Below the pieces are notes generated by a model that worked only from the letters and a program-made list of their open reading frames with translations, was not told the origin of the DNA and did no database searches. This document shows positions 1 through 8,683 of a DNA stretch of 64,000 bases, piece after piece. Position numbers and translations under genes: made by a program. The stretch comes from Cyclobacteriaceae bacterium (GTDB lineage Bacteria > Bacteroidota > Bacteroidia > Cytophagales > Cyclobacteriaceae): assembly GCA_016787725.1 (NCBI GenBank), contig JAEUTZ010000026.1, forward strand, positions 1 to 64,000, written 5' to 3'. Position 1 is the first letter of the stretch, and every line of letters starts with the position of its first letter.

Positions 1-7
1 ATTTAAT

Positions 8-15
8 TACCTTTG
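8..15 (+). promoter_or_regulatory. -7 promoter box of tRNA-Arg
   Basis: TACCTTTG matches the Bacteroidota -7 consensus TAnnTTTG and lies 11 bases before the mature tRNA, so transcription would begin a few bases upstream of the tRNA. The matching -33 element would fall before the start of the window and cannot be checked. Confidence 0.6.
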
Positions 16-26
16 CGAACCTTTTT

Positions 27-100
27 GGGCCCGTAGCTTAACTGAATAGAGCATCTGACTACGGATCAGAAGGTTGGGGGTTTGAATCCCTCCGGGCCCA
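27..100 (+). tRNA. tRNA-Arg (anticodon ACG)
   Basis: A full cloverleaf can be folded. The seven-base acceptor stem GGGCCCG (27-33) pairs with CGGGCCC (93-99). The anticodon stem TCTGA/TCAGA encloses loop CTACGGA with anticodon ACG at 61-63. The T arm (76-92) carries loop TTTGAAT. Base 100 is the discriminator A, and the 3' CCA is not encoded, as is common in Bacteroidota. The ACG anticodon would normally have A34 deaminated to inosine to read CGU, CGC and CGA. Confidence 0.95.
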
Positions 101-195
101 CTTACTATCCTAACTCAAAAATGAATGGGTTAGGTTTTTTATTTCGGAAAGAAATATTGATCACCTTTAACCGTTACCAGAAAAAAATCGGTCGA

Positions 196-939
196 ATGAA
201 AAGAATCAGTGTGTGTGTGTTCTTCTTGTTGGCAGTCGGCTCAGTTTTTGGCCAGGATCCCGCTGCCAAGAAAACTCCGCGACCCAACATCCCCGGATTG
301 TTTATTGTAGACCTGGGCGTAAATCAACCCATCAATAAGCCCGATACGTGGAAAACCGGCTTTTGGGGATCGCGCACTGTTAATTTTTACTATCAGTACT
401 CACAACGGCTGGGTCGCTCCAAATTCAGTTTTAATCCGGGCATTGGGCTAAGCCTGGAGCGTTGGAAGTTTACCGAAGGCACTATGCTGGTGGATACCAT
501 TGAATTAACCGGCAACCAACCTGCCTCCACACAAGTTGAACAATTCAACCTGATAGACACAGAACTGATTTATGGCCAGCCCTCCAATAAATCCATGTTC
601 GTTACCAATTACATTGAGATCCCTATTGAATTCCGGTTCGATACGAAACCGGAAGACATTGCCCGCAGTTTCAACGTGGCCATCGGTGGCCGGGTAGGAT
701 TTTTATACGATGCCTTTACTAAAGTGCGCTACCGCAACAATGGCGAAACAGTAAAAGTGAAGGACAAATATGATCATGGCATGGCACCTTTTCGGTACGG
801 TGTATACTCCCGCATTGGGATTGGAGCATTCAATTTGTTTGGCTTTTACAACATCACTCCCCTATTTGACAAGGGAAAAGGTCCGCTGGGTCAGGACTTC
901 ACATCACTCACCTTTGGGGTTTCGGTAAACGGATTCTAA
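196..939 (+). CDS. PorT-like outer-membrane beta-barrel protein
   Basis: This 247-residue protein begins with a signal peptide (MKRISVCVFFLLAVGSVFGQ, cleavage after about residue 19). The rest alternates short beta strands, with repeated aromatic patterns such as FYYQYSQRL and FGVSVNGF at the C terminus, as expected for a small outer-membrane barrel of the PorT/OmpW-like type seen in Bacteroidota. The frame stays open upstream into the tRNA, with an ATG at 121, but only the ATG at 196 puts the signal peptide at the N terminus. It converges on the next gene with one base between the stops. Substrate or partner is unknown, and the family assignment rests on overall pattern. Confidence 0.7.
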   Translation: MKRISVCVFFLLAVGSVFGQDPAAKKTPRPNIPGLFIVDLGVNQPINKPDTWKTGFWGSRTVNFYYQYSQRLGRSKFSFNPGIGLSLERWKFTEGTMLVDTIELTGNQPASTQVEQFNLIDTELIYGQPSNKSMFVTNYIEIPIEFRFDTKPEDIARSFNVAIGGRVGFLYDAFTKVRYRNNGETVKVKDKYDHGMAPFRYGVYSRIGIGAFNLFGFYNITPLFDKGKGPLGQDFTSLTFGVSVNGF

Positions 940-940
940 C

Positions 941-1723
941 TCAGTATCCCTTAAACTCCGGTTTACGCTTTTCAAGGAAAGCGGTAACCCCTTCTTTGTA
1001 GTCAGCGGATGACCCCGCGATTTCCTGGCAATAGGCTTCATACTCAAGCATTTCATCCAGGGTGGCAGTCGTTGCTTTATCCAGCATCTTTTTAATTAGA
1101 CCGATTGATTTCGTTGGGGCTTTGGAAAAGTACTCCGTGTATTCCCGAACCGCAGCATCCAACTGCTCTGCAGGAACCACGCGATTCACCAATCCCAACT
1201 GCAACGCCTCAGCCGCCTTCACCCGGCTGCCCATGGAACATAGTTCAAATGCCTTGGCCATCCCCACCAGGCGTGGTAAAAAATAAGAAGATCCCGAATC
1301 GGGAACTAAGCCAATATTAATAAACACCTCAATTAAAGTTGCCTCCTCAGAGGCTACGATCAGGTCACATGCGAGGGCTAATGAACAACCCGCTCCGGCT
1401 GCCACTCCATTTAAACGACCGATGATCGGTTTCGGCAAAGAACGCATCGCACGGATGATCGGATTATATCGTTTATGAAGCGACTCCAGAAACGACCGCT
1501 TTTCCTGGCCGGAAGCAGCCTTTAAGTCCTGACCAGAACAGTAGGCCTTGCCGGCACCAGTGAGGACTACGACACGCACTGCATCATCTTTCGCTATTGC
1601 TTTAAAAGCGTCCTGCAATTCATAAGTTATTCCATCATTCAACGCATTGTAAACTTCGGGTCGGTTTAATGTGATGGTGGCAACTCCGTTAGCTGCCTGA
1701 TAAGTTAAAAACTCGTACTTCAT
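941..1723 (-). CDS. paaG: Enoyl-CoA hydratase/isomerase, PaaG-like
   Basis: This crotonase-fold enzyme has 260 residues, the usual length. The CoA-binding segment SGQDLKAA (about 63-70) and the oxyanion-hole segment GVAAGAGCSLALACD (about 106-120) are present. The catalytic region reads IGLVPDSGSSYFLPR: the Asp in GLVPDSG is the PaaG position, whereas hydratases have Glu here. That favours 2-(1,2-epoxyphenyl)acetyl-CoA isomerase or a delta-isomerase over a simple hydratase. No other phenylacetate genes are nearby, so the physiological substrate is open. It is the last gene of the rpoN-PAP2-paaG run and starts at ATG 1723. Confidence 0.8.
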   Translation of the reverse strand: MKYEFLTYQAANGVATITLNRPEVYNALNDGITYELQDAFKAIAKDDAVRVVVLTGAGKAYCSGQDLKAASGQEKRSFLESLHKRYNPIIRAMRSLPKPIIGRLNGVAAGAGCSLALACDLIVASEEATLIEVFINIGLVPDSGSSYFLPRLVGMAKAFELCSMGSRVKAAEALQLGLVNRVVPAEQLDAAVREYTEYFSKAPTKSIGLIKKMLDKATTATLDEMLEYEAYCQEIAGSSADYKEGVTAFLEKRKPEFKGY

Positions 1724-1740
1724 AGGTTGGTATTAAGAGA

Positions 1741-2355
1741 TCAAAACAAGAGAATCACTCCAAAAAAACCAATCGCAAAACCGGCCAAACTACCGAACAG
1801 AACTTGCCTTGGACTATGGGCATTCAGATACAACCGGGATGACATCACGAGGCCGGCAATGATGATGGCCATGGCGGTTGGCCATAGCAAATATGATTGC
1901 TCCAACGCTTTGTTCAGCGGCATCAGGATTCCAATGGCACCCCAAATGGCCAGGCTGTGCACGCTCACCTTATAAAAAAAAGTAAGCAGGGTTGCGCTGA
2001 TCACCAATAACGAGACAATCAACATCAGTAAATTCAAACTTCTGGAAATGGGTAATTTATAGAAGAACATAAAGGTCATTACAACGTAAATCAAAGAAAT
2101 GGCCACAAAAGGAATGATCCGCTCTTGCCGGGATACCATTGTATAGGAATTAATAGTTCCAAACATGCGAAACATGATGATGTTCACAACCGGTAGGATG
2201 AACGTAAAACAAAAAATAAATGCCAGAATAATCAAGAGTCGGTTCATGGTGATCATGAACAGGGATGGAAAGTAATACCCCAGCAACAAAACCAGATACG
2301 AAGTCAGCAGCAGGGGATGGAAAATAACAGAAACAATGTTGGCAACAATTCTCAC
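1741..2355 (-). CDS. PAP2-like integral membrane protein
   Basis: This 204-residue protein has about six hydrophobic segments. Its layout resembles PAP2-family membrane phosphatases, but the motifs are degraded. Motif 1 may be SRQERIIPF. The motif 2 position has SVHS instead of PSGH. Motif 3 reads SRLYLNAHSPRQV, which keeps the SR and His but has Gln where the family has Asp. It may be a divergent lipid-phosphate phosphatase or an inactive relative. The start is GTG at 2355, overlapping the rpoN stop by four bases (GTGA), so translation is probably coupled to rpoN. Confidence 0.6.
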   Translation of the reverse strand: MRIVANIVSVIFHPLLLTSYLVLLLGYYFPSLFMITMNRLLIILAFIFCFTFILPVVNIIMFRMFGTINSYTMVSRQERIIPFVAISLIYVVMTFMFFYKLPISRSLNLLMLIVSLLVISATLLTFFYKVSVHSLAIWGAIGILMPLNKALEQSYLLWPTAMAIIIAGLVMSSRLYLNAHSPRQVLFGSLAGFAIGFFGVILLF

Positions 2356-3818
2356 CGCATCTCCTTTCTTAGCCGGGCAACAGGAATATTTAACTGCTCG
2401 CGGTATTTGGCCACCGTGCGTCTCGCAATGTTATAACCCTTTGCATTGAGTAGGTCTTCCAACTTATCATCCGATAAAGGCTTCTTTTTGTCCTCGCCTT
2501 CAATCAAATCCTTGATAATCTGCTTCACCTCGCGACTACTTACTTCTTCACCTGAATCGGTAGCAATACCTTCTGAAAAAAAGTACTTCAATGGAAAGAC
2601 ACCAAAATCGGTTTGAATGGTCTTGCTGCTCGCCACCCGGCTTACGGTGCTAATATCCATGTTGATCATCTGCGCAATATCTTTCAGGATCATAGGACGC
2701 AATTTGGTCTCATCGCCTTCCAGAAAATAGTCGTATTGAAAATCAACAATGGCGCGCATGGTTCGCAACAATGTGTGTTGCCGTTGCTTGATGGCATCAA
2801 TAAACCACTTGGCAGCATCCAGTTTTTGTTTCACAAAAGATACTGCCTCCTTTAACTTTTTATCTTTTTTGTCGCTTTTATCGTACGCCTTAAACATTTC
2901 GGTATACGACCGGCTGATGCGCAACTCCGGAGCATTTCGGGAGTTTAATGCGAGTTCCAGTTTCCCGTTATTGTTAGTGAGTATAAAATCCGGAATGACA
3001 TATTGGTTTTTCGCCATGCCCGTATTCAACTCTCCCCCAGGTTTGGGATTCAGGCGAACGATGAGCTCAATGGCATCCTTGATAAACTCTTCATCATCGA
3101 GGTCGAGCTTCTTCAGAATTTTCGAATAATGCTTTTTTGTGAACTCATCATAACACTCCAGAATAATCCGCTTCCCTACAATCACGTCCACGTCTTGTCC
3201 GTCATCCATCCGGTCCAACTGCAGCAGTAAGCACTCTTGCAGGTTGCGGGCAGCAATGCCTGCGGGATCAAAACTTTGGATGCGCTTTAAAATTTCTTCT
3301 ACCTCCTCCAACGTTGTTTCAATCCCCTGCGAGAAAGCCAGATCATTAACAATGGATTCAAGATCCCTGCGGATATAACCATCGCCCTCAATGCTTCCAA
3401 TCAACTGCTTGCCAATCGCGTGCCTGCGTTCATCCAGGCCCATAAAACCCAATTGCGTCATCAAGGTTTCGTGCAGGGAAGTACCCATTGGGATGGGCAT
3501 CTCCCGATCCTCCTCATCATCGCCATCTCCATCAGAATAGGTCTTATAACTGTTGTAATCATCATCCCGCAGATAGTCCTTGATATCGATGTCCTCACTG
3601 GTGGCCGACTCCGTTGTTTCTGCCTCGGGAGTTTCTTCGGTACGGGTGTCAGTTTCCTCGGGTTCATCAGCTCCCTCTTCCAAAACGGGATTCAACTCCA
3701 GTTCTTCTTCGATCCGATTCTCCAATTCAGCAGTAGGCACCTGCAATAATTTGATAAATTGAATTTGCTGGGGTGACAGCTTTTGTTGCAGACTTTGATT
3801 TAAACTGAGTTTTTGCAT
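2352..3818 (-). CDS. rpoN: RNA polymerase sigma-54 factor
   Basis: This 488-residue protein has the complete sigma-54 plan. The Gln/Leu-rich activator region I is at residues 1-45 (LNQSLQQKLSPQQIQFIKLL), followed by an acidic linker at about 48-110. The core-binding domain follows, then the HTH (STVSRVASSKTIQTDFG) and the C-terminal RpoN box ARRTVAKYRE, which reads the -24 promoter element. It directs transcription of genes that need AAA+ enhancer-binding activators; none is encoded in this window. It is the first gene of a likely operon with the PAP2-like protein and PaaG, and is divergent from asnS. Confidence 0.97.
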   Translation of the reverse strand: MQKLSLNQSLQQKLSPQQIQFIKLLQVPTAELENRIEEELELNPVLEEGADEPEETDTRTEETPEAETTESATSEDIDIKDYLRDDDYNSYKTYSDGDGDDEEDREMPIPMGTSLHETLMTQLGFMGLDERRHAIGKQLIGSIEGDGYIRRDLESIVNDLAFSQGIETTLEEVEEILKRIQSFDPAGIAARNLQECLLLQLDRMDDGQDVDVIVGKRIILECYDEFTKKHYSKILKKLDLDDEEFIKDAIELIVRLNPKPGGELNTGMAKNQYVIPDFILTNNNGKLELALNSRNAPELRISRSYTEMFKAYDKSDKKDKKLKEAVSFVKQKLDAAKWFIDAIKQRQHTLLRTMRAIVDFQYDYFLEGDETKLRPMILKDIAQMINMDISTVSRVASSKTIQTDFGVFPLKYFFSEGIATDSGEEVSSREVKQIIKDLIEGEDKKKPLSDDKLEDLLNAKGYNIARRTVAKYREQLNIPVARLRKEMR

Positions 3819-3983
3819 GACTTCGGGGTAAAATTACCAATTCGGGGTATCAGTAAAAAGCCAATACCAAGCCAACTCGTTGGTTTTTATCCGATCGAAG
3901 CCACAATACTTATCCACACGCATTTAGATTTTGATTAAAAAATCAAAATACCGTTTTTTGCCAACCCAAATCGGGTGAGTACC

Positions 3984-5420
3984 ATGAAACGAACGAAGAT
4001 TAAAACGCTGCTGGCCACCAATCCTGCCGGTCAATCCGTAAAGGCAGAAGGTTGGGTGCGTACGTTTAGAAATAATCAGTTTATTTCCATCAACGATGGA
4101 TCTACGATACAAAACCTGCAAGCGGTTGTAGCCCTGAACTCGATTGACGAACAAACTCTGAAGCGAATCACCACCGGAGCCTGCATTTCCGTAACCGGAG
4201 AGTTGATTGCCTCGTTGGGGAAAGGCCAGGCGGTGGAAGTAAAAGTGAATACGCTGGAGATCCTTGGCGATTGTGATGCCGAAGCGTATCCGTTGCAACT
4301 CAAAAACCGGCCCAGCCTGGAGTACCTACGGGAGATCGCTCATCTTCGATCACGCACCAACACCATGGGTGCGGTGATGCGTGTCCGTCATGCCATGGCC
4401 TACGCCATACATAAGTTCTTTAATGACCGGGGTTTCTTTTATATCCACACTCCGGTTATCACCGGCTCGGATGCCGAAGGTGCAGGTGCCATGTTCCGGG
4501 TGACAACGCTGGATCTTAACAACCCACCCCGTAATGAGCAAGGTCAGGTAAACCATAAGGAAGACTTCTTCGGCAAAGAAACCAATCTTACTGTTTCGGG
4601 CCAATTGGAAGGTGAAACATACGCACTTGCCCTCAGCGAAATTTATACGTTTGGTCCCACCTTCCGTGCCGAAAACTCAAACACCACCCGCCACCTGGCG
4701 GAGTTCTGGATGATTGAACCCGAGATGGCCTTTTATGATTTGCATGACAACATGCAACTGGCCACCGACCTGTTGCAGTTCCTCGTAAAATATGCACTCG
4801 AAAACTGCACCGAGGATCTTGAGTTCCTGAATAAACGAGCTGCCGAGGAGGAGGCGGCCAAACCGCAGGATCAGCGCAGTGAATTAGGTTTGTTGGATCG
4901 ATTGAAGTTTGTGACCGAAAATGACTTTCAAAAGTTGAGTTATACCGAAGCCATCGAGATCCTGAAAAATTCAACCCCCAACAAGAAAAAGAAATTTCAA
5001 TATCTAATCGATCAGTGGGGCGTTGACCTTCAATCGGAACACGAACGGTTTCTGGTGGAGAAGCATTTTAAAAAACCGGTGATCCTTTTCAACTACCCGA
5101 AAGAAATCAAGGCATTTTATATGCGCCAGAATGAAGACAACAAAACCGTAGCAGCTATGGATGTTTTGTTTCCGGGCATTGGTGAAATTATTGGTGGCTC
5201 GCAACGCGAAGAGCGCTACGATCGGTTACTGAAACGGGTGCAAGAATTGAACCTTCCTGAAAAAGATCTGTGGTGGTACCTGGACCTGAGAAAGTTTGGA
5301 TCTGCACCACACAGTGGCTTCGGTCTGGGATTTGAACGACTCATGTTGTTTGTCACCGGAATGACGAACATCCGCGATGTAATCCCTTTTCCGCGCTTCC
5401 CGGGGAACGCAGAATTTTAA
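3984..5420 (+). CDS. asnS: Asparagine--tRNA ligase
   Basis: A class IIb aminoacyl-tRNA synthetase of 478 residues. The N-terminal OB-fold anticodon-binding domain ([20 protein letters not shown], about 18-100) is followed by the catalytic domain. Motif 2 is the segment [21 protein letters not shown], and motif 3 is the C-terminal GFGLGFERL. The absence of the aspartyl-specific insert, and the sequence NTTRHL after FRAE, support Asn over Asp. ATG 3984 is preferred over the in-frame GTG at 3975, which would add only three residues. It charges tRNA-Asn in the cytoplasm. Its stop lies six bases from the convergent usp gene. Confidence 0.95.
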   Translation: MKRTKIKTLLATNPAGQSVKAEGWVRTFRNNQFISINDGSTIQNLQAVVALNSIDEQTLKRITTGACISVTGELIASLGKGQAVEVKVNTLEILGDCDAEAYPLQLKNRPSLEYLREIAHLRSRTNTMGAVMRVRHAMAYAIHKFFNDRGFFYIHTPVITGSDAEGAGAMFRVTTLDLNNPPRNEQGQVNHKEDFFGKETNLTVSGQLEGETYALALSEIYTFGPTFRAENSNTTRHLAEFWMIEPEMAFYDLHDNMQLATDLLQFLVKYALENCTEDLEFLNKRAAEEEAAKPQDQRSELGLLDRLKFVTENDFQKLSYTEAIEILKNSTPNKKKKFQYLIDQWGVDLQSEHERFLVEKHFKKPVILFNYPKEIKAFYMRQNEDNKTVAAMDVLFPGIGEIIGGSQREERYDRLLKRVQELNLPEKDLWWYLDLRKFGSAPHSGFGLGFERLMLFVTGMTNIRDVIPFPRFPGNAEF

Positions 5421-5426
5421 GCAACC

Positions 5427-6257
5427 TTACTTTCGCTTGACAGCCAACAAAGGAATGGTTCCCTGGTAGGCCAACCTTCGGGTAACACTTCTGCCAAAGA
5501 TTTTTTCCTCCAAACTTAGTTTGTGTGTAAAAGTCGTCAACAAATCTGCCTTGGTTTGCTTGATGTACCCATCGATGGCAGTGGTAATATCTTCTTCCAG
5601 AATCAGTTTGAAATCAAGTTTGTCGTAATTGGATTTGCTGATAGTCTCATTGACCGTATTAACCGCAGCTTCCAGTTTCTTATCCATCACCGGGGCTACG
5701 TGAATCATGTGAACCGAGGAACCATAAATTTTAGCAAACTCCACAATGATGTCGAGTTCCTTTTGAATATTCTTCAAATCGGATGCATAAACGATGTGTT
5801 GCAGGTTGCGATATTGAGCAAACTGGGGAATTGCCAATACCGGTACGTTGCATTCATCTATTACGGAAACGGTAGTACCGCCTAATCGTGCTTTCTTCAA
5901 CGCAGAAGCTCCCTGCAAACCCATCACCACCATATTGGTTGGATGTTTGGCTACATATTTACGAACCATCTCTGCTACGGTGCGGGCTTTAACAGGTTTA
6001 AACTCAATGGAATAATTTCCCTTGATCTGATTCTTTAATTCCTGAACCAATTTATCGCCCTCTTCCTGCGAAATCTGCGCAATTGATTTTTCAATCTGCC
6101 TGGATTTGAGGTTGGCTTTTGGCACACCATCCAGCCGTACAATGTTAAGGATGGTAAAATGAGCATGTAACGGCCCGGCCATTTTGAGGGCATATTGAAT
6201 GGCCACTTTTGAGAGGGGTGAAAAATCGGTTAGCAACACTAGGTTTGGTCCTTTCAT
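5427..6257 (-). CDS. Universal stress protein, tandem UspA domains
   Basis: This 276-residue protein has two UspA domains, at about 1-145 and 150-276. The first ends with MVVMGLQGASALKKARLGG, close to the ATP-binding G-2x-G-9x-G(S/T) pattern. The second has a degraded version, LEEKIFGRSVTRRLAY. Tandem Usp proteins bind nucleotides and accumulate under energy or redox stress; the exact role is not predictable. A good promoter is present upstream at 6307-6338, giving a short leader. It is convergent with asnS and divergent from the M28 peptidase. Confidence 0.85.
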   Translation of the reverse strand: MKGPNLVLLTDFSPLSKVAIQYALKMAGPLHAHFTILNIVRLDGVPKANLKSRQIEKSIAQISQEEGDKLVQELKNQIKGNYSIEFKPVKARTVAEMVRKYVAKHPTNMVVMGLQGASALKKARLGGTTVSVIDECNVPVLAIPQFAQYRNLQHIVYASDLKNIQKELDIIVEFAKIYGSSVHMIHVAPVMDKKLEAAVNTVNETISKSNYDKLDFKLILEEDITTAIDGYIKQTKADLLTTFTHKLSLEEKIFGRSVTRRLAYQGTIPLLAVKRK

Positions 6258-6306
6258 GTCCGTGGATTTTGGTCTGCTTAAATTCCAGCCTGATTATAAT
6301 GAGGAT

Positions 6307-6338
6307 CAAAATTAAGTGGTTTCTTGTTATTGGAGCAA
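6307..6338 (-). promoter_or_regulatory. Promoter of the universal stress protein gene
   Basis: Read on the minus strand, a TTG at 6338-6336 is followed by 21 bases and then TAATTTTG at 6314-6307, which is the Bacteroidota TTG-N-TAnnTTTG form. Transcription would start near 6300 and give a leader of about 40 bases before ATG 6257. Confidence 0.6.
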
Positions 6339-6379
6339 AAAAACTCCTTTGAAGGGTCATTTTGTTACTAAAATGGAAG

Positions 6380-6387
6380 TTACTTTG
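6380..6387 (+). promoter_or_regulatory. Possible -7 box of the M28 peptidase gene
   Basis: TTACTTTG lies 23 bases before the ATG at 6411 and differs from TAnnTTTG at one position. No well-spaced TTG is seen upstream, so this is a weak call. Confidence 0.3.
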
Positions 6388-6410
6388 CACAATTATTTAC
6401 CTCGAAGTGT

Positions 6411-7637
6411 ATGAAAAGCGCAAAACTCCTTCTGTCATTCTGCTTTTTTGCCGCTGGTTATTCGGTAGGGGCGCAAAAGATTGATGAAAAAAATATTCAG
6501 TCTCACATCAAAATTCTTTCTGCGGATGAAATGCAGGGACGTTTCACCGGTTCGGATGGTGAGCGCATGGCGCTTGAATACATTCAGAAACAGTTCAAGG
6601 GTCTAAAGCTCCAGCCTTTGGGCGTAAACAACTCCTATTCACAGGCCTTCCCATTTAAAAGCGGGGTGCATGGCACTGGAACGGAGGGAACCGCGCACAA
6701 CGCCATTGCATACCTCGACAATGGAGCAGATAAGACCATCATTATCGGAGCACATTACGATCACCTGGGATTGGGAGAGAATGGAAGCTCTCTGGATGCC
6801 AATCCGAAAGGAAAAATTCACAACGGGGCTGATGACAACGCTTCGGGTGTAGCCGGAGTGTTGGAATTGGCTCGCTACTTTTCAAAAAACAAGGTAAAAG
6901 AAAATAACAACTTCCTGTTTATTTGCTTCAGTGGCGAAGAGATGGGATTGTATGGCTCAAAGTACTTCACCGAGAATCCCACACTGGACTTCAGCAAGGT
7001 GAATTACATGATTAATATGGATATGATCGGGCGGTTAAATCCCACCACCAAAGCGATCACCATCAGCGGATCGGGAACCAGCCCGGTTTGGGAGAATACC
7101 ATCAAGGGTATCACGAACACGGATCTGGTTATTAAGACCGATTCCTCCGGCATTGGGCCTTCCGATCATTCATCTTTCTATCTGAAAAACATACCGGCTC
7201 TCCATTTCTTTACCGGCTCGCACAGCGACTACCACAAACCGACCGATGATTGGGATAAAATCAACTATGCCGGTGAAAAAGAAGTGTTGGAGTTAATTAT
7301 TTCTGTCATTGAAAAATTAGATGCCGAACCTAAGCTGGCCTTCCTTACCACCAAAAATAAATCGATGGGCTCGGCCCGTTCCTTTAAAGTAACGATGGGG
7401 GTGATGCCCAGCTATACTTCCGATGTTCCCGGGCTGCTGGTAGACGGAGCTACTGAAGGCAAACCAGCCCACAAAGCTGGTATTCAAACCGGTGATGTGA
7501 TTACAAAAATCGGTGACTACGAAATCAAGGATATTCAAACGTACATGGATGCATTAGGTAAGTTTGAAAAAGGACAAACTGTGCCCGTTAAGGTCATGCG
7601 CAAAAATGAGGAACTAACGTTAAGCGTGACTTTTTAA
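6411..7637 (+). CDS. Secreted M28 family aminopeptidase with PDZ domain
   Basis: This 408-residue protein has a signal peptide (residues 1-21, ending GYSVGAQ). The M28 zinc peptidase domain follows at about 25-310. All expected metal ligands are visible: His and Asp in GAHYDHLG and GADDNASG, the catalytic Glu pair in SGEEMGLYGS, Asp in NMDMIGRL and the last His in HSDYHKPTDDW. A C-terminal PDZ domain (about 315-408) contains the ligand-loop region VPGLLVDGATEGKPAHKAG. M28 enzymes remove N-terminal residues from peptides, and the location is probably periplasm or cell surface. The stop overlaps that of the convergent gnd gene by three bases. Confidence 0.92.
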   Translation: MKSAKLLLSFCFFAAGYSVGAQKIDEKNIQSHIKILSADEMQGRFTGSDGERMALEYIQKQFKGLKLQPLGVNNSYSQAFPFKSGVHGTGTEGTAHNAIAYLDNGADKTIIIGAHYDHLGLGENGSSLDANPKGKIHNGADDNASGVAGVLELARYFSKNKVKENNNFLFICFSGEEMGLYGSKYFTENPTLDFSKVNYMINMDMIGRLNPTTKAITISGSGTSPVWENTIKGITNTDLVIKTDSSGIGPSDHSSFYLKNIPALHFFTGSHSDYHKPTDDWDKINYAGEKEVLELIISVIEKLDAEPKLAFLTTKNKSMGSARSFKVTMGVMPSYTSDVPGLLVDGATEGKPAHKAGIQTGDVITKIGDYEIKDIQTYMDALGKFEKGQTVPVKVMRKNEELTLSVTF

Positions 7638-8533
7638 TCCTTTTTTTCAACCGCATGCCCGCCAAATTCATTACGCAGGGCCGCTACGATTTTTCCGGAG
7701 AATGTATCCTCCACCTGCGAACGATATCGCATTAACAGGGACATTGTGATCACAGGTGTAGGTACGCCCATTTCCAGGGCCGTTTCAACAGTCCACTTCC
7801 CTTCACCAGAAGAGTGCATGACACCTTTTATCGATTCCAGATTTTTATCTTTTTCCAGTGCACGTTGTGTGAGCTCCATGAGCCAACTGCGCACCACAGA
7901 GCCATGGTTCCATACCTTAGCAACTGCCGATAGATCTGCTTCCGGAGAATGCCGGTGGAGCACTTCCATGCCCTCTGCAATCGCCTGCATCATTCCATAT
8001 TCAATTCCATTGTGTACCATTTTGGTAAAATGACCACTTCCGGGTTTGCCAACATACAAATAACCATTCGGCACAGAAATAGACTTGAACAGAGGTTCGC
8101 AATAGTCAAATACTTCTTTCTTCCCTCCAATCATGGTACATACACCCTGTAGAGCTCCGCTGACTCCACCACTGGTACCACAATCCAGGTAATGAATGCC
8201 TAACTTCTCCAGGTCACGGGAACGTGTTAATGTATCTTTATAATGTGAATTGCCGCCATCGATCACAATGTCGTCAGGCGCCAAATGGTACTTTAAGTTG
8301 CTCAACACCACATCAACCACGTTGCCGGCCGGCACCATGATCCAAACTACTCTTCTCCCTTCCAACGCCAACGCGAGATCTCCAATGGTTGGAACCGTAG
8401 TAATTCCTTCGGAGGAGATTTTTTCCATGGCCGCCTTATTCACATCAAAGGCAATCACCGAATGGCCTTTGCTTTTGAAATTCAGGGCAAGATTATAGCC
8501 CATCTTACCTAATCCGATTAAGCCGATTTGCAT
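7634..8533 (-). CDS. gnd: 6-phosphogluconate dehydrogenase, decarboxylating (short form)
   Basis: This 299-residue protein is the short NAD-type 6-phosphogluconate dehydrogenase, compared with about 470 residues for the classical enzyme. It has the N-terminal Rossmann motif GLGKMGYN, the substrate loop YLDCGTSGGVSG, and the catalytic Lys and His-Asn in FTKMVHNGIEYGMM. It converts 6-phosphogluconate to ribulose-5-phosphate and CO2. ATG 8533 begins directly at the Rossmann strand (MQIGLIGLG); the open frame runs 29 codons further upstream but without family similarity. It lies 150 bases downstream of the FGGY kinase, suggesting a gluconate catabolic unit. Confidence 0.93.
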   Translation of the reverse strand: MQIGLIGLGKMGYNLALNFKSKGHSVIAFDVNKAAMEKISSEGITTVPTIGDLALALEGRRVVWIMVPAGNVVDVVLSNLKYHLAPDDIVIDGGNSHYKDTLTRSRDLEKLGIHYLDCGTSGGVSGALQGVCTMIGGKKEVFDYCEPLFKSISVPNGYLYVGKPGSGHFTKMVHNGIEYGMMQAIAEGMEVLHRHSPEADLSAVAKVWNHGSVVRSWLMELTQRALEKDKNLESIKGVMHSSGEGKWTVETALEMGVPTPVITMSLLMRYRSQVEDTFSGKIVAALRNEFGGHAVEKKD

Positions 8534-8683
8534 TCTCTTCAGGAATAAGTGGTAAAAGAGTTTAGATCTTAGTTTAACAAAGTAAAGGATCGGATTACAG
8601 AATGGAAACCAGAGCGGCATTAAATTACCTAAATTGAGATCTGCAATCGATTGATACTGGCTAATTGAGTAGAATTCAGCCTG

